DNA of 8,859 bases, from positions 1 through 8,859 of the forward strand of contig JAPPFQ010000715.1 in the NCBI GenBank assembly GCA_028875135.1, written 5' to 3'. The stretch is from Acidobacteriota bacterium (GTDB lineage Bacteria > Acidobacteriota > Terriglobia > Versatilivoradales > Versatilivoraceae). A program made the position numbers and the translations under genes. How positions within the stretch are numbered: position 1 is the first letter of the stretch; each line of letters starts with the position of its first letter. Below the pieces are notes generated by a model. That model saw only the letters and a program-made list of their open reading frames with translations. It did no database searches and had not been told where the DNA came from. Shown here one piece after another: positions 1 to 6,463 of this stretch.

Positions 1-1
1 C

Positions 2-388
2 CGGCGCACCTCCATCCCCATCGCGCTGGGAGAGAACCTCTTCAACCGGCACGTCTTCAGGGAGTACCTGGCTCGGGGAGCTGCCGGCATTCTGCAACCC
101 GACGTCGGCCGGGTGGGCATCACCGAATGGCTGAGAATCGCCGCCCTGGCCCACAGCTTCAATGCCTCGGTATCCCCCCACTTGATGATGGAGGTCCACG
201 TCCACCTGGTGTGCGCCACCCCCAACGCCCTCTTCGTGGAGCAGGTCCCGATGCTGGAACGCTTTCTGCAGCACCCGCTGGAGATCGAAGGAGGCTACGC
301 CTTTCCTCCCGAGCGCCCCGGCCACGGCGTAGCCTTCGACGAAGACAAGGTCAGCGGCTACTGCCTCGAGAAGAGTTCCTGGCCGTGA
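2..388 (+). CDS. Mandelate racemase/muconate-lactonizing enzyme family protein, C-terminal part (5' end outside window)
   Basis: This is the C-terminal 128 residues of an enolase-superfamily enzyme. Such enzymes abstract a proton alpha to a carboxylate in a Mg-dependent reaction, as racemases or sugar-acid dehydratases in the cytoplasm. The reading frame is open from base 2 to the TGA at 386-388. Landmarks follow mandelate racemase closely: the last metal ligand Glu in a GEN motif (codon 32-34), the Asp of the Asp-His dyad in QPDVGRVG (codon 101-103), the His in VSPH (codon 179-181), and the Glu after the CATPNA segment in FVEQV (codon 239-241). The tail, with EIEGGYAFPPERPGHGV, is the usual end of the family. 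All late-barrel catalytic residues are present, so it looks functional. One Gly seems to be missing after the Asp motif, where relatives usually read VGGIT. The metal and Lys residues that would fix the subfamily lie upstream of the window, so the substrate cannot be named. Confidence 0.93.
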   Translation, partial: RRTSIPIALGENLFNRHVFREYLARGAAGILQPDVGRVGITEWLRIAALAHSFNASVSPHLMMEVHVHLVCATPNALFVEQVPMLERFLQHPLEIEGGYAFPPERPGHGVAFDEDKVSGYCLEKSSWP

Positions 389-658
389 AGGGGAGGATCA
401 CCGAAAATTTCTGCCTGCTACTCGGCTCGGGCGATGGAACTGCCATTTCCCAATTCCACGCACCAGGCCTGGCGACCGGAGGATTGTCAACTAATGGACC
501 CTGTCCGCCGGCAGTGTCGTGGGTTAAGGGAGAGCTGCGAAGCCACGGCCTCGTGTCGCCTGCAGGGATACGTAGGAGAATCCAGAGCAAAGTCGCGTTT
601 GGCAGCCAAGACGGTGTCCCTTGGTGGGTGGAGGCGGAAGCACGGGGTCGTGTGAACC
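389..658. other. Gene-free spacer between the racemase-family gene and the integrase remnant
   Basis: I see no convincing gene here. Open frames run across it, but none gives a recognisable protein, and they continue as out-of-frame readings of the flanking genes. No tRNA arm, CRISPR repeat or obvious rho-independent terminator is visible after the TGA at 386-388. An in-frame TGA at 653-655 lies just before the integrase fragment, so any upstream integrase sequence is missing or decayed beyond recognition. This spacer may be one end of an old insertion, but I find no flanking direct repeat to define it. Confidence 0.5.
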
Positions 659-997
659 ATGCCGAGAAGGCGGATGAAGACCAACCGCCAGCACCGGGTG
701 CCGCTGTGCGGACGTGCCCCGATGATTCTCAAGGAGGCCGAGGCACTGGGAGAGAGAGACGGTCCACTGGCGTTCGCCGGCGAGCCACGGAAGTCCCTCG
801 ACGACACGCAGCTGCGGTGGATGGTGCGGGAGCTTGAGAATGCGGCTATGCCGCACGGGTTCCGGTCCGGCTTCCGGGACTGGGCAGACAGGGAAGCCGG
901 GGATGCCGATGGGAAGCGTTTCCAGAAGGCCGTGCTTCGGCACGCTGAAGAGATCCCGAGCTGGGAAATCGTCAAGTGCTGGGATTATGAAGAGTAG
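659..997 (+). pseudogene. Remnant of a phage-type tyrosine recombinase (integrase), catalytic-domain fragment
   Basis: The 112-residue reading resembles the second half of P4/phage-type integrase catalytic domains. RMKTNRQHRVPL at residues 5-16 matches the beta-hairpin carrying the active-site Lys (K7). PHGFRSGFRDWA at 65-76 matches the box with His66 and Arg69. VLRH near residue 95 resembles the following LAH box. Full-length integrases of this type are roughly 400 residues. Here the DNA-binding domains and the first catalytic Arg are absent, a stop codon (653-655) directly precedes the ATG, and no AYxRSD-type motif with the nucleophilic Tyr follows at the expected spacing. The only nearby Tyr, residue 110, is too far downstream and in the wrong context. 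It cannot be an active recombinase. It marks a former mobile element next to the retropepsin cassette. Confidence 0.78.
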
Positions 998-1062
998 CCG
1001 GACCGTACATCGGTGAACGTGCCCCTGCCGACGCACGACACCGGCATCGACCTACGGGGTGT

Positions 1063-1440
1063 TTACATTTGGATGGGGGAGGTTAACCCTTCGGATGGAA
1101 CCCGAAAAAAAAGTTCGAGTTGATGGTTTTGGTAGCTGATAGCAAAGTCGCCCTTCAAAATGATGTCCATACCAATCAAAACCCGAGCGGGTCGAGAGGG
1201 TGGCGGGTCTTCCTGTTGACGAATCTTCACATCTACGATCGCTACAGGAAACAGTAGGTTGAACAAATAAACATTCGCCAGATGAAAGTGCGCAGGCCTT
1301 AGCCCGTGCGACGTGCCGATCTTGGCTGGACGTTGTGGGGTCAGGCCAAGCTCGGCAACCAGTCCATATTCAAAAGCCGTATTGGTGGCGCCAGTGTCCC
1401 AAATTGCAAAGGTATCTATCTTGGGTGGTGGAGGCCGCAT
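1063..1440 (-). CDS. Retropepsin-like (retroviral-type) aspartic protease family protein
   Basis: The 125-residue product has the two hallmarks of a single-lobed retropepsin-like aspartyl protease. AIWDTGATNTAF has the catalytic DTG(A) at residues 15-17. VLIGMDIILKGDFAIS (87-102) has the hydrophobic-hydrophobic-Gly motif that packs the active site, followed by the GDF strand typical of bacterial members. Such enzymes act as homodimers, each subunit giving one Asp. No signal peptide or membrane segment is seen, so a cytoplasmic location is inferred. The N-terminus before DTG is only 14 residues and rich in proline, and no Shine-Dalgarno precedes the ATG. A different frame from a GTG at 1490-1488 reads VIKTPSASAARGVN and then stops, so the gene may have lost its start through a frameshift. 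It lies 100 bases downstream of the 78-residue partner on the same strand. The bacterial substrates of this family are largely unknown. Confidence 0.82.
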   Translation of the reverse strand: MRPPPPKIDTFAIWDTGATNTAFEYGLVAELGLTPQRPAKIGTSHGLRPAHFHLANVYLFNLLFPVAIVDVKIRQQEDPPPSRPARVLIGMDIILKGDFAISYQNHQLELFFRVPSEGLTSPIQM

Positions 1441-1540
1441 CGCGTTGTGTTGACGCCACGGGCGGCTGACGCTGACGGGGTCTTGATCACGGCTCCATCG
1501 CGTAAATCAAGAAGTCGTCTAAGCACAACAGTGGATTGGG

Positions 1541-1777
1541 TCATTCGACGTTGGAGTAGAACATCACAGGACGTTCCTCGTCGGGGAAACAGCATGGGTG
1601 GATCAGGAAGTTGCCGGGTACAAGATTCTTTTCGTCTACAGCGTTCCAGTAGGCGTCGCTATCCGAAGGAAAGGTTCCCAATATACCGGCTGCGCTGATC
1701 AAGACGTACTCTCCGTGGTGCTGCGTTGCAAGGTCTTTCTGGTGTTTGCGAAAGGTCTTCATAAGCTCGTCCATCAT
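1541..1777 (-). CDS. Small conserved-type protein paired with the retropepsin (DUF5678-like)
   Basis: The 78-residue soluble protein begins MMDELMKTFRKHQ. A charged amphipathic helix (about 3-20) is followed by GEYVLI (22-27), a GTFPSDSDAYWNA stretch (34-46), PGNFLIHPC (54-62) and a final strand MFYSNVE. The order of helix, G-x-Y/W-V-hydrophobic strand, small helix and G-x-FLI strand resembles short DUF5678-like proteins that, from memory, are often encoded beside retropepsin-like proteases. That family name is tentative. I chose the ATG at 1777-1775 because a purine-rich Shine-Dalgarno (minus-strand AGGGGGGG, within 1786-1778) lies directly upstream. The ATG at 1774-1772 is equally possible, and an upstream ATG at 1789-1787 would put the ribosome site inside the gene. 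It is first in the two-gene minus-strand cassette. A chaperone, substrate or regulator role for the protease is only inference. Confidence 0.72.
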   Translation of the reverse strand: MMDELMKTFRKHQKDLATQHHGEYVLISAAGILGTFPSDSDAYWNAVDEKNLVPGNFLIHPCCFPDEERPVMFYSNVE

Positions 1778-1786
1778 CCCCCCCCT
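1778..1786 (-). promoter_or_regulatory. Ribosome-binding site deciding the start of the 78-aa gene
   Basis: On the minus strand an A followed by eight G residues lies immediately 5' of the tandem ATG ATG at 1777-1772. This is the only strong Shine-Dalgarno in the cassette. It supports translation from one of these two ATGs rather than the ATG at 1789-1787. The G-run is also a site where replication slippage or sequencing error could change the frame. Confidence 0.5.
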
Positions 1787-1789
1787 CAT

Positions 1790-2346
1790 TGATTACAAGC
1801 TGATCTAGACGCACCCCTCCTCTGAGTGCCGAATTAGCACCCATTTTTCACCATTCGAGCACGAAGCAGCTCACAGGACTTTCCTGGCTAGATTGTTTGG
1901 TCAGTCTACGTGAAGGGCGTGGTGTATGGTCCCACCAACTGCGGATGTTACCTCAGGTTACCCCACGTAGATCAAGCCTCGGAAGTCAAATAAAAGCGAT
2001 TAACTTTCAGGCTTCCATAAATTTCGTGAGGGTAACTCGGAGAACAGATTTTTCGTCCCAGCCAGAAACACTATTGCAAGTATAACCCCGGGGATTGGCT
2101 CCGAGGTATCTGATAGAGATCGCTGCAGTTGTGCGCCACGGTCGGCGAAACGCCTTCACAGCCGACGAGTCGTCCGAGTAGGGTTGTTGCAGAAAACAGA
2201 GCGGGATATCTGAGTTTCTCCCGAAACCAGCCATAGTCTCCAGCTCCTCCGCACGTAGCCGCACTTCAACGTCAGCTCCAAGCTGCGCCCCCCTCATCGA
2301 TGAGGCCAGTTGAAGGGCCAATAAATCCTCACCTTTGAATTGGACC
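1790..2346. other. AT-richer region with little coding evidence
   Basis: About 550 bases lie between the 78-aa gene and the receptor promoter area. Base composition is visibly lower in GC than in the receptor and dioxygenase genes, and stop codons are scattered in all frames. The only ORF with any translation signal is the minus-strand one at 2007-2321, listed separately. No tRNA, CRISPR array or complete insertion sequence is visible. It probably belongs to the same foreign insertion as the retropepsin cassette, and it also contains whatever promoter serves that cassette. Confidence 0.45.
2007..2321 (-). CDS. Weak candidate ORF, 104 aa, unrecognised
   Basis: I do not recognise the product. 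It would start at TTG (2321-2319) preceded by a good minus-strand Shine-Dalgarno, GGTGAGG, five bases upstream. The first third (ASSMRGAQLGADVEVRLRAEEL) looks protein-like, with an amphipathic charged helix. The remainder has no clear motif and an irregular composition, including a SWISS-type mix of Ser, Arg and aromatic residues without helix periodicity. There is no signal peptide or membrane segment. It could be a small orphan gene of the island, a fragment of a larger gene that decayed, or a chance ORF with a fortuitous ribosome site. It faces away from the receptor gene, and its start is 109 bases from the receptor start. Confidence 0.22.
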   Translation of the reverse strand: MALQLASSMRGAQLGADVEVRLRAEELETMAGFGRNSDIPLCFLQQPYSDDSSAVKAFRRPWRTTAAISIRYLGANPRGYTCNSVSGWDEKSVLRVTLTKFMEA

Positions 2347-2352
2347 TATAAT
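2347..2352 (+). promoter_or_regulatory. Possible -10 box (TATAAT) for the TonB-dependent receptor gene
   Basis: A perfect TATAAT lies 78 bases upstream of the receptor ATG in an AT-rich patch. No good TTGACA-like -35 box sits 17 bases upstream (the hexamer at 2324-2329 is AATCCT), so it would be a -10-dependent or activator-dependent promoter. Read on the other strand, the same patch could also serve the weak ORF at 2007-2321. Confidence 0.35.
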
Positions 2353-2376
2353 CAGAGGGAAGACTGATTAATTTTA

Positions 2377-2390
2377 GCCGCGTAGGCGGC
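2377..2390 (+). promoter_or_regulatory. Small GC hairpin in the receptor 5' leader
   Basis: GCCGC (2377-2381) and GCGGC (2386-2390) form a perfect 5-bp stem with a GTAG tetraloop in the predicted leader of the receptor mRNA. An AGGAG at 2396-2400 follows directly but is 30 bases from the ATG, too far to be its normal ribosome site. The hairpin may modulate leader structure, or may be chance. Confidence 0.3.
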
Positions 2391-2430
2391 GATTCAGGAG
2401 CGTCCTCACCAAACACTCCACGTCGCTAAA

Positions 2431-5400
2431 ATGACGAAAATCACGCCCCGCACTCCTCCCAAGTGCCCACCCACCCGCAACCAATGCGGCCCCCTGCTAG
2501 TGGGGCTGGTTGCAGCCTTTCTTCTGCCGGCGTCTACGCAGGCCCAGGACCGGGCGACCACCGGCAAGATCACCGGTCTGGTGTCAGACAAAACCGGGGG
2601 CGTGCTGCCGGGCGCCGCGTTGAGGGCCGTGAACCTCGCCACCGGCCTGGTCCGCACCGGAGTATCCGATGACTCGGGGACATACAGACTGGTGCTGCTG
2701 CCTCCCGGCTCCTACGAGGTCGGCGTCGAGCTGGCCGGCTTTGGCGCGGCCAATCTCAAGGACGTGATGCTTGCCGTCGGCGCCGTACGGACGATCAACT
2801 TCACCCTGGCTCCGGCCGGCGTCGCCCAGACGGTTACCGTGACCGCCGAAACCTCTCTGGTTGAAACCACCACCGATACCTCCGACACGGCGCTCGACAG
2901 CCAGGCCATCTCCAACCTGCCGATCAATGGCCGGAGGTTCCACGATTTCGTCACCCTGACACCCACGGCCCAGGTCGAGCCTCAGCGCGGACAGATCTCG
3001 CTGGCGGGGCAGCGCGGCATCAACGGGAATGTCAGCATCGACGGCGCCGACTACAATCAGCCCTTCTTTGGGGGCATCCGAGGTGGCGAGCGCTCCCAGT
3101 TCACCTTCACCATTCCGCAGGAGGCAGTCCAGGAGTTCCGGGTTGTCAAGGCGGGGTACTCCCCCGAGTTCGGGCGTTCCAGCGGCGGACTGGTCAACGC
3201 CATCACCAAGTCAGGGACCAACACTCCGAGGGGGTCGGCGTTCTACCTGATGCGCCCGGAGCGACTGGCGACCCGAAACGCGTTCGGGCAGGACGCGGCC
3301 CCCACCCAGCACCAGTTCGGCGGTTCCCTGGGTGGAGCGCTGGCACGCGACCGAGCTTTCTTCTTCGTTGCCTACGAGCAGCAGGAGTTCAAGGCGTCTC
3401 GCGAGGTGCGGTTCGTGCGGCTCGACCACTTCATGCCCACGGCCGCCAGCCGGGAAGGGTTCGACCACTTCCGCGGCCTGGAGACGCCGTTCGAGGTTAC
3501 CAACGACGCCAAGGCCTGGCTCGGCCGTATCGACTTCAACCTGCCTGGCGGCAGCAGGTTCAATGTGCGCTACAACGGCAGCACCAACAGGGCGCTCAAC
3601 TCGGACGGCGTGGGCAACGTCATCACACCCACGACCCATCGCTCGCTGGAAACCAACGGAACCGAGGAGGACGCGACCCAGACGGTCGTCGGACAGTTCA
3701 CCGGCGTGACGTCGGCCGGCCTGCTCTTCGAGCTGCGCGGTCAGTACTCGCGCGAGGATCGCCCCCGTTCCGCCAACGCCCTCAAGCCGCTGGTGGACCT
3801 CTCGCTGGGTGAGTTCGGGACCCGAAGCTTCCGCCCGACGACCCAGTTCGACTGGCGGGCCCAGGCGGCCGGCAACCTGACCTGGCTCGTCAACGGCCAC
3901 AGCCTGAAGGCGGGATTCGACTACAACCACGTCTTCATCGACCAGAAGTTCGGCTTCTTCCAGAATGGCGGCTACCTGGTGTTCGGATCGGATGTCGAGA
4001 GGACGCTGGACATCATCGGGGTCGGAGGAGCCGTTCCCAACCGGTTCGACTCGCCGTCGTTGGTCTATCTGCAGCAGATCGGCAACCTGAAGGCATCCTT
4101 CGCAACCGACGAGGTCGGCCTGTTCGTGCAGGACCGGTGGAGAGTGGCTCCCACCCTGACGGTCAACTTCGGCCTGCGCTGGGACGGCCAGTTCAATCCG
4201 ACCCCGGATGCCGGAAACCGGTTTCTGATCGATCAGTTGCGTGGCGTGACTTTTCCCAGCGGACGCCAGGTAGACCCCACCACCATCCCGAGCAGTGGCA
4301 GCCAGTTCGGACCACGGATCGGCCTGGCCTGGGATCCGGCCGGAAACGCCAGGACGGTCGTGCGTGGATTCGGGGGCGTTTATTACGCGCGAACCCCTCT
4401 GCTGCTACTGGCCGCTCCCGTGAACAACTTCGGGGCGCCGCCGGGGGACCTGAGCGTTTCTCTGCCGTTCCCGGCGCCGCCCGGAAGCCCGCATGTCACG
4501 CTCTACCATCAGATGAAACTGATCGGGATCGATCTGAACCGGCGGTCGCTCGACAACCTGCCGACTCTGGCGCCGGATCAGATTACAGCCATCGCCGAGG
4601 CGCTTGGGATCGAGAGCAACCCCTTCGCAGGCGCCCGTGTCACCATGGTGGACTCCGGTTTCAGGAATCCGATGGCGCGCCAGTTCGGCGGCGGCCTGCA
4701 GCGCGAGATCCGCCCCGGCTGGTCGCTGGGGGCTGACCTGATCGTGGTGGATACCACCCGCCTGGAACGGAACCGGGACCTCAACGTCCCCTTGCCGGGG
4801 GTGCGGCCGGACGACCCGGCCGAACGCCCCTTCTTCGGTCTGCGCAGCGGGACCCGGCGGCCGGTCCCGGGGCTCGACAGCGTCACCGTTCGTGAGTCGA
4901 CCGCAGAGGCGCTGTACCGGGCGCTGACGATCAGCTCCGAGTTCCGTCGTTCCTGGGGACAGCTCAGCGCCCACTACGTGCTGTCGAAGAACCAATCGAG
5001 CGACGACAACGAGCGGGACTCGGGAGGGATATCCTACGAGAACGGGTATGACCTGGCTTCCGAGTACGGTCCCAGCCTGCTGGACCGGCGCCACCAGTTC
5101 CACGCCCAGAGCGTCGTCATGCTGCCCGGAGCGGTCGACTTCTCGACTGGAATGCACGTTTTGTCGAGCGCTCCGTTCGACGCACGCATGGGAACCGATT
5201 CGAACCAGGACCGGGGCGGAGCCGACCGTCCCTTTCGCGCCCCCGGCCTGCCGTTCACCAGAAACGCCTTCCGGAACAAGCCGACCGCCGACATCAACCT
5301 CCGTGTGCAGAAGCGGTTTCCACTGGGCGAGACCGGCCACGCTCTCCTTTCCCTGGAGTTCTTCAACCTCCTGAACCTCGACAACGTAACACTGAACCAG

Positions 5401-5577
5401 TGGTTCCCGACCGTGGCCAACTACTGCGCCGACTCGAGCGACCCGGCCTGCGGACTGAGCGGACAGCCGACCAATCCGAACTTCGCTCAGACCCGGGGCC
5501 CGGACGGCCAGTACCTGACGGGGAACATCCCCGGACCGCCGTTCCAGATGCAGATCGGCTTCCGGCTGCTGTTTTAA
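2431..5577 (+). CDS. TonB-dependent receptor, Oar-like, with N-terminal carboxypeptidase-regulatory-like domain
   Basis: This is a 1048-residue outer-membrane transporter that, by family, imports large or scarce ligands using TonB/ExbBD energy. Residues 1-38 form a Sec signal peptide: Lys/Arg n-region, hydrophobic core PLLVGLVAAFLLP, and likely cleavage at TQA-QD. Residues 46-126 form a carboxypeptidase-regulatory-like beta-sandwich (GKITGLVSDKTGGVLPGA, then DDSGTYRLVLLPPGSYEV). The plug runs about 147-265 with SNLPINGRRFHDF, a VSIDGADYNQ loop and FGRSSGGLVNAITKSGTN. The rest is a 22-strand-type barrel ending in FQMQIGFRLLF, whose terminal Phe suits BAM recognition. Two Cys residues near the end (999 and 1007) could form an extracellular disulfide. 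The architecture is typical of the large receptor families of Acidobacteriota. The ATG has no Shine-Dalgarno and no alternative in-frame start nearby. The length is normal for the family. The ligand is unknown. It converges with the dioxygenase gene, so it is not co-transcribed with it. Confidence 0.95.
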   Translation: MTKITPRTPPKCPPTRNQCGPLLVGLVAAFLLPASTQAQDRATTGKITGLVSDKTGGVLPGAALRAVNLATGLVRTGVSDDSGTYRLVLLPPGSYEVGVELAGFGAANLKDVMLAVGAVRTINFTLAPAGVAQTVTVTAETSLVETTTDTSDTALDSQAISNLPINGRRFHDFVTLTPTAQVEPQRGQISLAGQRGINGNVSIDGADYNQPFFGGIRGGERSQFTFTIPQEAVQEFRVVKAGYSPEFGRSSGGLVNAITKSGTNTPRGSAFYLMRPERLATRNAFGQDAAPTQHQFGGSLGGALARDRAFFFVAYEQQEFKASREVRFVRLDHFMPTAASREGFDHFRGLETPFEVTNDAKAWLGRIDFNLPGGSRFNVRYNGSTNRALNSDGVGNVITPTTHRSLETNGTEEDATQTVVGQFTGVTSAGLLFELRGQYSREDRPRSANALKPLVDLSLGEFGTRSFRPTTQFDWRAQAAGNLTWLVNGHSLKAGFDYNHVFIDQKFGFFQNGGYLVFGSDVERTLDIIGVGGAVPNRFDSPSLVYLQQIGNLKASFATDEVGLFVQDRWRVAPTLTVNFGLRWDGQFNPTPDAGNRFLIDQLRGVTFPSGRQVDPTTIPSSGSQFGPRIGLAWDPAGNARTVVRGFGGVYYARTPLLLLAAPVNNFGAPPGDLSVSLPFPAPPGSPHVTLYHQMKLIGIDLNRRSLDNLPTLAPDQITAIAEALGIESNPFAGARVTMVDSGFRNPMARQFGGGLQREIRPGWSLGADLIVVDTTRLERNRDLNVPLPGVRPDDPAERPFFGLRSGTRRPVPGLDSVTVRESTAEALYRALTISSEFRRSWGQLSAHYVLSKNQSSDDNERDSGGISYENGYDLASEYGPSLLDRRHQFHAQSVVMLPGAVDFSTGMHVLSSAPFDARMGTDSNQDRGGADRPFRAPGLPFTRNAFRNKPTADINLRVQKRFPLGETGHALLSLEFFNLLNLDNVTLNQWFPTVANYCADSSDPACGLSGQPTNPNFAQTRGPDGQYLTGNIPGPPFQMQIGFRLLF

Positions 5578-6455
5578 ACGGTGGGTCCGTCTCCGGCCAG
5601 GGTGGTGCGGTGCATGATGCGCTTGTAGACGCCGTTGTCCCAGGGGCGGCCGCGGTGGAGGCAGGTGCGGTTGTCCCACATCACCAGGTCGTGGGGCTTC
5701 CACCGGTGCCGGTAGACGAATTGCGGCTGGGTGGACCATTCCAGCAGTTCCTCCAGCAGGGCGCGGCCCTTCGGGATGTCCCAGCCGATAATGTGGGAGG
5801 CGTAAGACCCCACGTAGAGGGCTTTCTGTCCTGTCTCGGGTACGGTGCGGACCAGCACGTGGCGGACCGGGGGCGTCTCCTTGCGGAAGGCCTCGGTCAG
5901 CAGGCCGGGAGCGATCTGCTCCCGGGAGTGGGCCATGCTGTGCTCGGCGACCAATCCTTCCAGTTGGGCCTTCCTGGACTTGGGCAGAGCGGCATAGGCA
6001 GCCCGTAGGCTGGCGTACTCGGTCTCGCCGCCGCGGGGCGGCACCACCCTGGCCGACAGCATGGAGGCCCGCAGCGGGACCGCCTTGAAGGAGCCGTCGG
6101 AATGCCAGAGGTTGTTGCCGGCCTGGTAGAGTGAACGCTTGTCGCGGGGAGGAATGAGACGGCCTTCCTCATCCACGTTGGCGATGCGGTTGATGAAGCC
6201 ACCGCCTCCGTAGGGGTCGCTGGCCAGGGTCTTCTGCAAGCGGCCGAAGCCCCTGGTGAAGGCCACCTGCTGTTCGTTGGAGATATCCTGGTCGTGGAAG
6301 ACCAGCACCGAGTGCCTGTAAAGCGCTCGGCGAAGCTCGGCAAACGTCGCCTCGCTGTGGGAAGAACCGGCGTCGACCCCTTGCACTTCGGCTGCGATGT
6401 GTTCTTCCAGCGGGACGATATTCATTTCCGTGGAGCCGCCCTTAGGGGAGTCCAT
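5574..6455 (-). CDS. TauD/TfdA family Fe(II)/2-oxoglutarate-dependent dioxygenase (TfdA-like)
   Basis: This is a 293-residue cytoplasmic non-heme iron dioxygenase. Family members couple 2-oxoglutarate decarboxylation to hydroxylation, often releasing sulfite (TauD) or cleaving an ether bond (TfdA). The facial triad is visible as H118 and D120 in NNLWHSDGSF and H267 in DNRTCLHRG. The 2-oxoglutarate site is T145 in GGETEYAS and R283 in YKRIMHRTTLAGD. R279 occupies the position of the TauD substrate-binding Arg. The closest look is to the TfdA branch: FVYRHRWKPHDLVMWDN and LHRGRPWD. I chose the ATG at 6455-6453, which has a GAGGG ribosome site overlapping the stop of the upstream 73-aa gene and implies translational coupling. 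The ATG at 6425 (MNIVPLEEH) would match many relatives and gives 283 residues. It is last in the minus-strand unit. Its TAA overlaps the receptor TAA. The substrate is unknown and need not be 2,4-D. Confidence 0.92.
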   Translation of the reverse strand: MDSPKGGSTEMNIVPLEEHIAAEVQGVDAGSSHSEATFAELRRALYRHSVLVFHDQDISNEQQVAFTRGFGRLQKTLASDPYGGGGFINRIANVDEEGRLIPPRDKRSLYQAGNNLWHSDGSFKAVPLRASMLSARVVPPRGGETEYASLRAAYAALPKSRKAQLEGLVAEHSMAHSREQIAPGLLTEAFRKETPPVRHVLVRTVPETGQKALYVGSYASHIIGWDIPKGRALLEELLEWSTQPQFVYRHRWKPHDLVMWDNRTCLHRGRPWDNGVYKRIMHRTTLAGDGPTV

Positions 6456-6463
6456 GGCCGCCC

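Noticed and set aside
389..658. Possible group II intron or other ribozyme remnant in the spacer
   Set aside because: I looked for a domain V-like hairpin and for a reverse-transcriptase fragment and found neither.
127..837. Plus-strand open frame of 236 codons
   Set aside because: It overlaps the racemase-family gene and the integrase remnant in another frame. The translation is Arg/Pro-rich with no motif.
1897..2085. Plus-strand open frame of 62 codons in the island
   Set aside because: No ribosome site, no recognisable motif, and surrounded by stops. Likely chance.
2485..2487. Cys19 of the receptor signal peptide as a lipoprotein lipobox
   Set aside because: The Cys precedes the hydrophobic core instead of following it, and no L-x-x-C pattern is present. 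The TQA-QD site fits signal peptidase I.
4405..5739. Long minus-strand open frame of 444 codons across the 3' part of the receptor gene
   Set aside because: It is an antisense shadow of the receptor: low-complexity Arg/Pro/Val-rich translation without domains, common opposite high-GC genes.
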